DNA of 64,000 bases from assembly GCA_013423385.1 (NCBI GenBank), contig BLZA01000007.1:1097956-1161955 (forward strand), in the 5' to 3' direction. How positions within the stretch are numbered: position 1 is the stretch's first letter; each line of letters opens with the position of its first letter. Positions 31,036 through 40,995 of this stretch are shown here, piece after piece. Below the pieces are notes generated by a model. The model was not told the DNA's origin. It searched no databases and saw only the letters and a list, made by a program, of their open reading frames with translations. The DNA comes from Naganishia liquefaciens (Eukaryota; Basidiomycota; Tremellomycetes; Filobasidiales; Filobasidiaceae). A program made the translations under genes and the position numbers.

Positions 31036-32253
31036 ATGACGAACGATCCTGAATGGCCTTCGGAACGCTGGTGCGATTGCGTTCTTACACCATGGTTTCT
31101 GAAGCCTGAAGAGAAGGACCTTGTAAGCGAATGTATCATGACGCTGGTCCGCTTGTCCCGAGAGATCGGGAAAGCGCTTTTTGAGTGGAGGAAGCGAACA
31201 AACGAAACAACCATTAACAAGGCAGAGATAGATTGCATTCAACAATATGAAAAACATCTCGCTCAATTCCTGCCCATCGTCCGGGCCGCCACAAAGACCC
31301 TGGAGGCTATCCTCGATGCAAAAGAGTCAACATTCACTCCTGTGCGATTGCTCCAGCTTGCTTTGGAGTTGCATCTTGACGCGTCCAATGAGTTCATCTT
31401 CACGTCGGAAAGGGTTTTACATTCTGGTCAAGTGACGGCCTTGGCTACACAGAGTCTCGAAGAGGTTCGCCAGTTCTACAAGTCATGGCTCAGGCAGTGG
31501 ACGACCAAATCTTTCGTTCTACGTCGGTCGGTGCCGGATCTACTCAATCCTCGGTGCTGCATCCCTGACAAGCTGCGTCACTTGAGCCACAACAGATCTC
31601 TTCGACACTTGCGACAATATGATTCCTGCTTCAGATGCGGTAATACTGCACACGAACACAGTGTCATTGATCCCAATCTTGATGATGGATCGGCCATGTT
31701 GATGTGTGCCCTGCATTTACTCAAGCGACAGCCGGGGTCTAGCATTTCATTAGAACTCGAGAGCATAGGAACAAGGCGCTCACAAGGACTGGTCGAGATT
31801 GGTGCAAAAGTCCAAAACATTGGTCCGGCCGCTGACGGTTCTAGAAATGGGTGGAAGACCACATACTCTTGTCGGTTTCGAGATGGATCGTCATACTCGG
31901 CTTTAGAAGCAGAGCAGCTGCTAGTGTCTCTGAGGCATGAGCCTCAAGAAGGCGGAGATCATCGATGCCTTGATGGATCTCTTTTGACTGCTCTAATGCA
32001 AAGCGTCTACCAGTCTCGCATGGAGCTTGGCAACGCCTTCCATTTCTTGAGAACACATTTACGTCCTTCGCGCCGGAACGCAACATCCTTGTCGGGCTTC
32101 GACTCGGCCAAGGATGCGATTCTGACAGAGCTCGAAGGGATTGACCGGGTTTTCTCACAGCTGGAGCCCGGTCCTCGGACTTTAGCGTCTTACGCTTGGC
32201 AACCGGTGTACGGACCTGGGTCAATTCCACCTCGATATGAGGACCAGCAGTAA
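31036..32253 (+). CDS. Unrecognised single-exon protein, 405 aa
   Basis: Open from ATG 31036 to stop 32251-32253. The family is not recognised. Residues 25-170 are mainly helical with several Trp residues (LFEWRKRTNET, FYKSWLRQWTTKSF). Residues 175-210 carry a Cys/His group (RCCIPDKLRHLSH...YDSCFRCGNTAHEHS) that could bind zinc. Residues 260-295 resemble a beta-rich strand pair (WKTTYSCRFRDGSSYSALEAEQLL). The C-terminal third is helical and ends ASYAWQPVYGPGSIPPRYEDQQ. No signal or membrane segment. Like the 306-aa gene at 16758 it lacks introns. Upstream exons remain possible. Confidence 0.5.
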   Translation: MTNDPEWPSERWCDCVLTPWFLKPEEKDLVSECIMTLVRLSREIGKALFEWRKRTNETTINKAEIDCIQQYEKHLAQFLPIVRAATKTLEAILDAKESTFTPVRLLQLALELHLDASNEFIFTSERVLHSGQVTALATQSLEEVRQFYKSWLRQWTTKSFVLRRSVPDLLNPRCCIPDKLRHLSHNRSLRHLRQYDSCFRCGNTAHEHSVIDPNLDDGSAMLMCALHLLKRQPGSSISLELESIGTRRSQGLVEIGAKVQNIGPAADGSRNGWKTTYSCRFRDGSSYSALEAEQLLVSLRHEPQEGGDHRCLDGSLLTALMQSVYQSRMELGNAFHFLRTHLRPSRRNATSLSGFDSAKDAILTELEGIDRVFSQLEPGPRTLASYAWQPVYGPGSIPPRYEDQQ

Positions 32254-32583
32254 CTCGATTCTCATTCTCTGTTCTACTTGGTATACGTTTCTCGGAAATC
32301 TGCAATGGATGGCGTTTAGGGATAGATTGCGAGCCGAAGATGCGATGTCGAAAATTAGCGACGAGCGACGTTCGAGCAAATGGGTTAAATGGTGTAATGT
32401 TCGTTCCAAGTACGCCACCTGAATGTGAAACCGGGCGGATCGCCCTTGCCTTTGCTGCGGCTGTCTGCTGAATGCAATCCCTGTACTGAAGACTCACGTG
32501 TCTTGCTTTGGAAAGTTGCCGGCAATACACATGCAATTGTCGTGCTCTCGTATTCGTGCTTTCGTAAGGTAATGCCTGTACAA
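32254..32583. other. Intergenic between convergent genes
   Basis: Presumed 3' untranslated DNA of the 405-aa gene and of the uS10m gene; nothing else seen. Confidence 0.55.
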
Positions 32584-33444
32584 CTACTGCTTGCCTTGTT
32601 GACTTGACGAATTCTCAGCCTTGGACGACTTGTCCTCGGGCTTGAGCGTATCAACTCCCGTCAACGTTCCCACCGTGTGCGCTGCCTCTCCCGCTGTTTC
32701 TTTTACTGTGCTGGCCGCGGCCTTGGCCTTTTCGGTGACCGTTTCCGAGGCGGAAGCGACTTCTTCCTTGAGCTCTGCCGTCAATTCGCCTACGGCTTTC
32801 AGGACCTTGTCCGAGACGGTCTCGGTCGAGGTTGTGTTGGGAGTGGCACTTGTGCTTGCGCTGGTGCCGTCAAGTGATGTCCAGTCGTGCACGACAGCCT
32901 TCATGCCCACACCTCCGATGCTGTATTTTTTGAGATATCTCAGCCACTTGTCGATGACTTCGCGGTCCGCATCCCAGAGCTTGATGACGCGCCCGTGGTA
33001 CTTTTTCTCAAAGTTTTCCTGTGCCTTTTTGTGCACGAATGGTGACTTGAGGACGGTGTAGAGGCTTCGCGTGACGGGAAGCGCGGCAGGCTGGGATGCC
33101 GGAATGCCGAGAGAGTGGGCGGCATACAATGCGAATCCGGCGAATTGGGTGAGCGGAGATGGGTGGTGCGCGCGCAAGGTCAGGGTAGCGACATGAATGC
33201 CGTGTGTACGCGGATGTGTTGGTGGGAGGTCGCGAGAGGCGTTCGTCGAGGAGATGGACTGAGAGGATTGCGCTTGCGGTGTCAAGGTATTGCTTGAGGA
33301 TGATGCGGCGGCATCGCTGGCGAGATGTCAGTCTTCAGTCTTGGGTTTGAAGCCGTGGTGGGCGGTGTAAACTCACGAAACAAGCGAGCGGGCCGCGACC
33401 TGCGGTATTCTCCGTGCGAGCGGTCTTGCTGTTCGAGATGCCAT
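32584..33444 (-). CDS. RSM10: Mitochondrial small-subunit ribosomal protein uS10m with long C-terminal tail
   Basis: Two exons (33444-33377 and 33316-32584) give 266 aa; the join TC|C makes Ser and the phase is consistent. Exon 1 encodes a classic mitochondrial leader (MASRTARPLARRIPQVAARS). The ribosomal core occupies about residues 60-165: THGIHVATLTLRAHH, then VTRSLYTVLKSPFVHKKAQENFEKKYHGRVIKLWDAD and GGVGMKAVV, as in bacterial S10 and yeast Rsm10. It binds the 3' head domain of mitochondrial small-subunit rRNA. The last 100 residues (TETVSDKVLKAVGELTAELKEE, then EKAKAAASTVKETAGEAAHTV) are an Ala/Lys/Glu/Thr-rich amphipathic repeat like LEA or apolipoprotein helices and are absent from typical S10 proteins. 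Confidence 0.88.
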
Positions 33445-33697
33445 GGCGATTGTCTCGTGTGTGACTTGGACCTGTGGGGATGGGATGCCTCTTTTCGCTG
33501 GCGTGGTCGGTCACCTTGTCCCCTTTGGTGTCTCGCTCTCGCGCTGGCTGCTCTCGATCGAAAAAACACAAAGTGGTGACGCGGGCGCACCACAGCGCCG
33601 CGGGAAGGGAGAGCGTGGTTGAGAGCGAGCGATGTAGATCATCGTCTCTCCCGTCGTTGACGCTTGCCTTGTTTCCATTACTCACTCCACCACCGAC
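33445..33697. promoter_or_regulatory. Short divergent promoter uS10m / MAGO
   Basis: Only 253 bp separate the two start codons. No strong TATA box is seen. The two housekeeping genes may be co-expressed from it. Confidence 0.45.
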
Positions 33698-34596
33698 ATG
33701 GCCGCCACCACGACCGAACAGGATCCCTTCTACCTGAGGTGAGTGCGGTGGACACGCCGTTTCCGCTGTTACTGATGTTTTCTGCAGATACTAGTAAGCC
33801 AGGACAAAGTCACTGATGCGATGCGGATGGAGACAGCTCACCAAGAGATCATTCTTCGTTCGCAGCACCGGTCATCAGGGTATGCACGGTCATGAGTTTC
33901 TCGAATTTGAATACTCTCAGGGTGAGCATGCATGTGAGGAACATTTCGTCCTTGTTGTGCTGATCTTTGCCAGGACGATTGCGATACGCCAACAACTCGA
34001 ATTACAGGAATGACTCTTTGATCAGGAAAGAGAGTAGGTCCGGAGAGACTGGGCACGATGAACGGTACACTCACATGGTACTGCAGTGTGGATCGGCCCC
34101 CTGTTGATCGACGAACTCAAGCGGATCGTCAAGGAGAGCGAAATCACAAAGTTAGTTCAAGCTCCGGGCGCGTTGGCCAGATGGCGCTGATGCAGGAATA
34201 CAGGGAAGACGACTCGCAGTGGCCACGAAAGAACATTGTCGGAAAGCAGGAGCTCGAGATCAGGCTCGGCAATGAGCATATCTCGTTCGAGGTGAGTCTG
34301 CGCGATAGAGAAGGCCCGCATGAAGCTATGGCTGACATTGCCCCAGACCGCCAAAATCGGATCCCTGAACGACGTGCAGGACTCGCAGGATCCGGACGGG
34401 CTGAGGGTGTTCTACTATCTGATTCAGGATCTCAAGGTTTGTGGCTGGGCGATACGTCAGGATAGAGCTGACTCAGTGCCCCCTAGTGCCTCATCTTCTC
34501 TCTGATCTCGCTGCATTTCAAGATCAAGCCGAGTGAGTCTTGGCTCAATACTACCCCAAGGCTGATGAGCGCTGACTTGTCTCTGCAGTTCAATAA
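33698..34596 (+). CDS. MAGO: Mago nashi, exon junction complex core protein
   Basis: Nine exons (33698-33738, 33788-33793, 33866-33921, 33974-34033, 34087-34150, 34204-34291, 34347-34436, 34487-34532, 34589-34596) give 152 aa. Mago pairs with Y14 and locks eIF4A3 on spliced mRNA. The protein reads [95 protein letters not shown] and ends KIKPIQ, which covers the whole family fold. Exon 2 is a 6-nt microexon (ATACTA) that supplies the RYY motif. Exon 9 adds only two codons before the stop. All introns are 49-73 nt with GT...AG ends. All phases are consistent. Confidence 0.95.
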
Positions 34597-35323
34597 GCGT
34601 GTAATGTTGAAAGAATCAAAAGAGCGCGAACAGCGGCGTGTACACCATATCAAGGGTCGATGATATCAGATTGTATGCAATGTGAGCGGACAATTCGATT
34701 GTTGCGCGAGCTGGGCCCTGGTCATTGGGACGGACCGCACAAGTCGTTGAGAAAGCCGAGCGACGCGCTCCTGCGTTATAGGATAACGGCGAGCGGCGTT
34801 GCGCATCCATCTTCCGCATCTATCGGTATCCCTCTAGATGTCACCACCTGCTTTCCTCCAGCTCCGTCCATGCCGTCCGGAGGAGCGCCATGAAGCTGAT
34901 ATCAGATACCAGTATTGCTTACGTCGCGGCGGCTCAGATAGGCACAATCCCTTACGATTGCGGCTCGGTCAGTAACCTTTCACGTGGAGAAGTTTCTGCC
35001 ATTAGCTGGCACTGTCATGAGCGACACATCTCACAGGGGTTCCACCAAACATCGCATGCTTTGCTCTCCTAAGCCATGCCCTCCATCGCAGCTGCAGCTG
35101 ATCTTTCCGACGCGTGCTCATAGAACCATTTGATTATATACGATACAACAAGGCTGGCGCCGATAAAGTGCATGACAACCATAACGACGACCAGTGACAA
35201 GAGGACTAGATGACAATGAACTTCCACGCGCCGGCACTGTATTACGTCGAAACGAGGCGATCTGGGGGACCAAATACAAGCGAAGAAGGGAGGAGGTGAT
35301 AGGCGGACAGACTCGACCGCGTG
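34597..35323. other. Intergenic between convergent MAGO and bZIP genes
   Basis: No supported coding exon. Contains presumed 3' untranslated sequence of both genes. Confidence 0.5.
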
Positions 35324-37084
35324 CTACTGAACCTCTTGGAAGGCAATGCGAGGGACCTTCTCGGCATCGGGTGGCGCGGTGGCGCCCCCTTGATCTTCCG
35401 ATATTGGGTTCGCGTCGGCAGGGTTGGCAGCAGCTGGTTCCGCATCAGAGGACGGAGGCGGTAATTGCTGAACAACAGGTGTGCCCATCGAGCTGTCCAT
35501 GCCTTCAGGTTCGTCCGCTAACCGCTCAGTCTGGGGTGTTGCCGAGTCCTCGATTTTGGGATCGATGGGCGTCGAGGCATCCATATCGATGTCCATATCT
35601 CGCAGTTTGCTGCCTCCGCGTCCGGTCGAGGGAACGGCGGCACCGCGTGCGATGGCGGCCCCGCCCATTCGTCGATCAAAGTATTCGAGGGACGAGCCGA
35701 TGGGAGATCCGTCACGAGACGAAGAGACGGCGGTCGCGGACGCGAGATGGCGTGATGTTGATTGCGGGAGACCCGATGCAGCCGCGGCGGCTATGTATTC
35801 GTCCGACTCTTCCTCTTCGTCTCCGAGCAAACCGCTTCGTTCGGCACTGACGGGGGAATCCATGCCTCGACTGCTCGTGCGTGAGAGACTTGTGAGCGGT
35901 CCGAGGCTGTTGTTGGGCTGCATGTTCCACGCGCGGCGAGCAAGACTGCTTGCCCCACCGGGACTTGCTTGGCCAGCGTCTTGTGCGGCTTGAGCGGCAT
36001 CAACGGCAGCAACGGCTTCGGTCAACGCTTCAAATGCGCGAATCGTCATTGGACTCCCCGGTCGTGAGCCGTATGGCTGTTGATGGGCGATCGAAGGGGA
36101 GACACGTCCAGCTGTACTGGCGTCAACGAATGTGGACACGTGCAGCGTTCCGGGAGAGCCGTATGACATAGCGTTGGTTTCAGTGGCATGGCGCATTGCA
36201 GGTGACAGCGGCGTCATGTTTTCGCTCGTGGGAACGCGTTGAAGCTGACGTGTGTTGCTTGCGGCGGTTGCGAGCGTCAGGACGGGATTGGCGTGCGCGG
36301 TCGAGGGTGATAGACCGTTGTATCGCGGATCTCCCGCGACGCCGGTCAGCGCGGGGTCGAGCGTAAAGGGCGTGTACGTTGGCGCCGGCGCATAGTTTGG
36401 TTGATTGCGGGAATCACGATAATTCGTCTGCGAGTTGTCAGCAAACGTTCTTTCGGGACAAGAATGGCATACCTCGGGACTTTGATCGCTGCCTTCGGAC
36501 GCATTCCCCGTCTCTTCCCTGACGCGATACCTTAGACCGACGAGTTCGTCCGTCATGGAACGCAAACGATCCTCATACGCGCGAAGTTGGTTCTGAAGCC
36601 TGTCATTGTCATCTTGCAAGACGACGTATGGGTCTGCGTCACCGGACGCCGAGACGGATCGGTCGAGGTGGTATCCAGCCGAGATAGGATCTCCCGCTTT
36701 GCCGGCGGTGCGACGTCGTTTCTTGTTCCCGTCTCCTCCGCCCGTTGGCGATTCGAGAAACTCTGCGGCCTCGCTCGCGGCGCGATCACTGACGAACCGC
36801 TCGCCGGCGACTTCTCTGCGCCACGCCGGTCTTCCCGCGGCGAATTCGTCGTCAATCTCGATAATCTGGTCGTCGGGCACGGAGCATCGCTTCCTGAGCG
36901 TCCGGTTGACGGCCTTCAAGTGGAAATTTTCGGCCTCCAAGTCGTGGACGCGGTTCTCGAGCTCGGTCACCTGGTCCTTCTTGCGCGTCCTGAATCGCGC
37001 GGCGGCGAGCCTGTTTGCCTCGCGGCGCTTGGAGGCGGCGGACGGCCCGGCGCCCTCGTGCTTTGGTGCGGGCGTGCCGGTCAT
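35324..37084 (-). CDS. bZIP transcription factor
   Basis: ATG at 37084; stop at 35326-35324; 586 aa if unspliced. The basic region SKRREANRLAAARFRTRKK (about residues 18-36) has the bZIP signature N-x7-R. It is followed by a zipper with four Leu at exact heptads (LENRVHD-LEAENFH-LKAVNRT-L), so it should bind DNA as a dimer in the nucleus. A second short coiled segment is near residues 165-195 (NDRLQNQLRAYEDRLRSM). The remainder is Ser/Pro/Ala-rich and low complexity, typical of activation or regulatory regions, with an acidic stretch (LLGDEEEESDEYIAAAAA). A 45-nt segment at about 36428-36472 has intron ends GTATGC...CGCAG and could be spliced out in frame, giving 571 aa. I cannot assign a subfamily with confidence; the basic region is nearer ATF/CREB than AP-1. 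Confidence 0.85.
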   Translation of the reverse strand: MTGTPAPKHEGAGPSAASKRREANRLAAARFRTRKKDQVTELENRVHDLEAENFHLKAVNRTLRKRCSVPDDQIIEIDDEFAAGRPAWRREVAGERFVSDRAASEAAEFLESPTGGGDGNKKRRRTAGKAGDPISAGYHLDRSVSASGDADPYVVLQDDNDRLQNQLRAYEDRLRSMTDELVGLRYRVREETGNASEGSDQSPEVCHSCPERTFADNSQTNYRDSRNQPNYAPAPTYTPFTLDPALTGVAGDPRYNGLSPSTAHANPVLTLATAASNTRQLQRVPTSENMTPLSPAMRHATETNAMSYGSPGTLHVSTFVDASTAGRVSPSIAHQQPYGSRPGSPMTIRAFEALTEAVAAVDAAQAAQDAGQASPGGASSLARRAWNMQPNNSLGPLTSLSRTSSRGMDSPVSAERSGLLGDEEEESDEYIAAAAASGLPQSTSRHLASATAVSSSRDGSPIGSSLEYFDRRMGGAAIARGAAVPSTGRGGSKLRDMDIDMDASTPIDPKIEDSATPQTERLADEPEGMDSSMGTPVVQQLPPPSSDAEPAAANPADANPISEDQGGATAPPDAEKVPRIAFQEVQ

Positions 37085-37539
37085 GGTGGGGCAATGGGGG
37101 GGCGATATGCTGCCTCTGTGGACGACACGACCGCTTGTGATGACTCATACCTGCCCTTTGCTGTCGTCAGACTCGCCGGCGTCGATGACGAATCAGGAAA
37201 GCCGCGAAAAATACGCCACAAAGAAGCGCACGCGCAGACTCGAAGCGCAGGCCAGAGTGGGGCGAGCGAGGATCAGGTGGAATCAATCAACGGTTCTACA
37301 GCAAGTAGCTGGAAAAATGAACCGATGCAAAGGGTCCTCTCCCAGCTAGCTCTGCCATCTCAGCCTACGTTGTCCCGCGACTCGTGTGATAGAACCACAG
37401 TTTCAGACAGGCTTCTTTTCAGTTTCACACAAGCTTCATGCTGTCGCTTCTCAGCTCACTTCAAGTGCTGCTTCGTACGAGCATTGGAGTGTCAGACTCC
37501 TATTCAAGAGGTTGGGTCAGTCCGTTGCCGCCCGTTCTG
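37085..37539. other. bZIP upstream region and edge of the repeat-rich zone
   Basis: Upstream DNA of the bZIP gene. No exon supported. At its right it borders the first copy of the dispersed repeat shared with 43.3 and 60.2 kb. Confidence 0.5.
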
Positions 37540-37890
37540 TTATTGCACACCTTGCAGCCTTTGCAGCTTCTGCCATGGCATGCATTTCTCATCCAAGTCC
37601 TTGGGGGTCCTTGCTGCGAGCTGATTCCTCGCTCACCAAAACAATTCTGCTCTGTCCGACGTGCCGATGCATCACCTGCAGCCCTTGCAGCTCTCGCATT
37701 TACGATTATCATATCAAGGAACTAGGGGTATCAATGGCTCATGGAGCAAACCTCAGTTTGCCCTCGATCCTGGAGCTTTTTGGCTCAGCCCAATGCACGC
37801 GTATTGTGATGGTCACTACTACGCAATGGAGCTATGCGAACACTGTTTCCTAATTTGTAGCCCCGCTACGGCGAACCCTCCATCAGGGCA
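37540..37890 (-). repeat. Dispersed repeat, copy C (diverged, inverted)
   Basis: On the minus strand this matches copies A (43300) and B (60177). Shared anchors include GAGAAATGCATG, AGAAGCTGCAAAGGCTGCAAG and TGCAATAACAGA, two spaced AAGGCTGCAAG motifs, and further left GAACCC...GCGGGGCT. It carries internal deletions. Read on the plus strand it keeps an open frame with a cysteine cluster CPTCRCITCSPCSSR; A and B have CPICQCTTCSLCSS at the same place. Confidence 0.7.
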
Positions 37891-39270
37891 CAATTCAAGA
37901 TGGAAAGTGAGTCCAGCGAGGCATGGTATATCCCGTTGAGCAAAGGCATATCTCCTTAAGCAAGAAAACCCGCCCGGATGTCTCGCATGCTTATGGGTAA
38001 TATCAAGCCAATGAAGAAATCTTTGTTTGCACGCGAGGTAAAACATTGGTCTTCGCGCATTCTTTAACCCTCGTACGACCAGACTCACAGGACGACACAA
38101 TAAGCTCCCGCTATTATAGACACCGACAAGTACCCAGGATTGGCGTGCCAAGAGATGAAGCGAGATTTGCACCATTAATCATATAGGAACGCATCGCGTG
38201 TTTGCTGCGACGTTTCTCGGAGGGCTTCACTTTGAATTGTTTTCTCGATTCGTCTGCTAAATTCTTCCTTCCGTTGTTCCGCTTTACTCGATTTCGTGTG
38301 GCGCTTAAGCACAGGTGACTGCCGAAATTGCTGAAGAAAACATCCAAGCAGCGCTCATCGCAACATGGGTGTGGGAGTCTGCTTTCTAGATCCCAAGTAT
38401 GTGATACGATGCTAGAGGCGATGTCGAGTCGTCGACTGAGAACGCCAGCCATTAAGAGTCCATGTATGTGATTCAGACAAGCTGACCTACAGCGCATTTC
38501 CCGAGATCTGCCTTGGAATTGCCAGGAACCTGATTCCACATCTCATCATCACGGCCTCGTGCCTCTTCGAACAGGCATAGGACACAGTCCGACGCATAGT
38601 CTTGCCTATTGTAATAGCAGGCATGTGACCGCTGCCGGCATTTGTTGTCAACGACACGGTATTCACTCCAGCAAATGCAGCGGAAACATCAACAGTATCG
38701 GGTGAAAACGTGGCAGACCCAAAGCTCATGGAGAATCCAAGGTAGCCTCTCTGTCAGGAGGCAAGTCCCCCTCGGATCATTGCCTCAAGCCTGCAGCATG
38801 AACCCGTTGCATTGCACCTACAGCAACGGTGCTCTTTACAGAAGATCCCAAACACTCCCGTAGACATTCAACGAGGCACGATCAAAAAAAGCAAAAGAAG
38901 TACGGGCGCTGTCGTAGTCACATGACCTTCAAGTAGCCAGAGATGATGATATGGGCTGCTCAGCGCAAGAGGACGGTAGAGGCAGCCCTTGAACCCACAT
39001 GTCAGGTGATGATATGGAGCTGCTCAGCGCAAGAGGAGGGTAAAGGCAACCCTTGAACCCACACGAATCGGCTCACCAATTTGGAACTTGACCATTACCG
39101 ACGGAAACGGATTAGGGGTTGCGAATGTTTATCCCTGTCACGGACGCGTGTTGGATGGGACAGGGACTTCCGTTAAGGGATAGGACTGATGACTAAGCTG
39201 AAGATTGAACGTGGGTTTAAACCACTGGGCTATAATCAGAATCCCGTGACTGTAGCAAGTGACATACGGA
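37891..39270. other. Gene-poor DNA
   Basis: No supported coding exon. Short frames on both strands lack recognisable domains. A 63-bp tandem duplication lies at 38944-39066. Confidence 0.5.
38944..39066. repeat. Two-copy 63-bp tandem duplication
   Basis: Units begin TGATGATATGG at 38944 and at 39007 and share GCTGCTCAGCGCAAGAGGA and CCCTTGAACCCACA, with about six differences. Confidence 0.85.
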
Positions 39271-39752
39271 CTTGCTGTCGCGGACCAGTGATCTATTCCG
39301 CAATAGCAGATAGCACAGTCGTTGTATGAGGGATCTAGCACAAACGATGTACACTTATTACTTCAAGACAGGATCCTGCAATACCGGAAGTGGAAAGACG
39401 AGGGTAGCTAATCCTGAGAAAGTCTTGCACTCAAGGTAGCTTCGTGACTAAAAGGAAATCAAAGGGTGCATCAAGATCATGGCTAGGTCAGAATACAACT
39501 GAGAAAGGCTTCTATATATACGCATTCTAAATCAATTGCTGTTCTTGATGTGGCTGGTGATAGACGAAGTCTTCTTGACGAAGTCTCCTTGACGAAGTCT
39601 TCTTGACGAAGTCTCCTTGACGAAGTCTTCTCGACGAAACTCTGATGAATCAGAAGGTCTTTGTCAATCAAACGGAGCTGCCGGGCATTTGACGATGACT
39701 TATGTCATCGTCCACTAAATACTACATCCAGCGGTTGTATCGCTACACTTGC
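39271..39752 (-). mobile_element. Solo LTR (copy L1) with 5-bp target duplication
   Basis: The LTR spans 39276-39747 (472 bp), begins TGTCGCGG and ends GCTACA (TG...CA ends, with 5'-TGT...ACA-3' symmetry). It is flanked by the direct repeat CTTGC at 39271-39275 and 39748-39752, a target-site duplication. Three other copies are at 42.2, 51.9 and 52.7 kb. The strand is given by comparison with the copies at 51.9-53.2 kb, where copia coding sequence follows on the plus strand; the symmetrical ends alone do not fix it. An interior block holds a 14-bp tandem repeat. Confidence 0.8.
39563..39645. repeat. 14-bp tandem repeat inside solo LTR
   Basis: Five to six copies of GACGAAGTCTTCTT, alternating TTCTT and TCCTT at the 3' half. 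Confidence 0.9.
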
Positions 39753-40903
39753 TCTGAACAGCAAAGCAGATGACAACGAGGGGAGACGCGTCTGAAGGCT
39801 CGTCATATATACTCATCTGTTACTAGGGCCACTCCGTGCTCGATCGCTTGTCTAAAAGTCTTACGATGGCCGCGCGAGAGAACTACACATCGTGTTTGGT
39901 TGATCAGCTGATGGCAGAGATGAATGATGTCTTCTGACCACGGACGTAGCGGTTCGATCGCGTAACCGATTGACATCGGTCAGCTTACTGTCACCAGTCT
40001 CATTCATGACAGCCGCTGCGGCCTATCTACCGGGCGAGTCGACGACGAGTTCGGGATCGAAAGCCGCCAACCCGCTTCTTTCACCTCCGTCTTACATTTG
40101 CTTTTTTGACAAGATGCAAAGACCCAATATAAATACGATGCTTCTGATTTCATAATCAACAAAGCGGTGCATGAGGATAGGCATCAGTCGACCACTGTCA
40201 CCTCACAGCACGTGCAACGAACCCGCGCACATAAATCATAATGCCATCAAAGTCAATGGTCCATGTCTGTGCGCGCTTCGATGTAGCCTTCTCTCTAAAC
40301 ATCAGAAAAACACGAGGACTTGTCGTAACTATAACGCTCCAAATAATAGACTTGTCGGAAACATCTCAAAAGGAATCCTACCGAATCAGCGGACACAATT
40401 CGGTGTCACCGGGGTTTGGGAGTCCTGCTATTCGCATCAGTGGCTGGGTAGATGTGAATTGCGCTGCGCAGGAAAGCGAGAAGGCAGAGACCAGTTTGAA
40501 AGGCAGAACATGATTGCATCTGTGGCAAATATCGTATACAGAGAGGGATTTCGGTTTAACCAAAATTTCACATGTAATGCAAATGAGCCAAGTCAGGCTT
40601 TCGTTACTCGTATCCCCTGCATTGTCCCTACTCACCAGAGCAGTAAATCTTAAAGCATAACTCGTTGTTATGAGCGGGAGATTTCTGTGGAACTCTATTT
40701 CCGATGGAGAAAGGAAGTCCATGATACGATGAGAATGTACTTTGTAAGCTCCCATGAGCGAGCCAGGAAAATCATAATTCGGCTGTCATGTTTCAGGCGC
40801 TCTTTGCACGAAGGCAGTGCAGGTTGATTCTAGCGTTCTAGCGTTACGATGTGACACAGAAATCGTCAGCAAAGTTTTCTCGGCAATTTTTTTTTTTTTT
40901 TGG
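39753..40903. other. Gene-poor DNA left of the tRNA
   Basis: No supported gene. A 17-base T run at about 40887-40901 lies next to the tRNA terminator. Confidence 0.5.
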
Positions 40904-40909
40904 AAAAAA
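40904..40909 (-). terminator. RNA polymerase III terminator of tRNA-Ser
   Basis: Six T residues on the minus strand, beginning 6 bases after the last tRNA base. Confidence 0.8.
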
Positions 40910-40914
40910 GTTGA

Positions 40915-40995
40915 GTCGACACCAGGACTCGAACCTGGGCGGGCAGAGCCCAATTGATTTCTAATCAATCACTATAACCACTCAGTCATGCCGAC
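40915..40995 (-). tRNA. tRNA-Ser (anticodon AGA)
   Basis: On the minus strand it starts GTCGGCATGACTGAGTGGTT. The 7-bp acceptor stem (GTCGGCA with TGTCGAC, one G-T pair), the anticodon stem ATTGA/TCAAT with loop TTAGAAA (AGA at 34-36), a class II variable arm GGGC-TCT-GCCC, and the T arm around GGTTCGAGTCC are all intact. No intron. It reads UCU and UCC serine codons (A34 becomes inosine). CCA is not encoded, as in other eukaryotes. Confidence 0.95.

Noticed and set aside
31005-31266. Minus-strand frames opposite the start of the 405-aa gene
   Set aside because: Shorter, overlapping shadows of a longer plus-strand frame.
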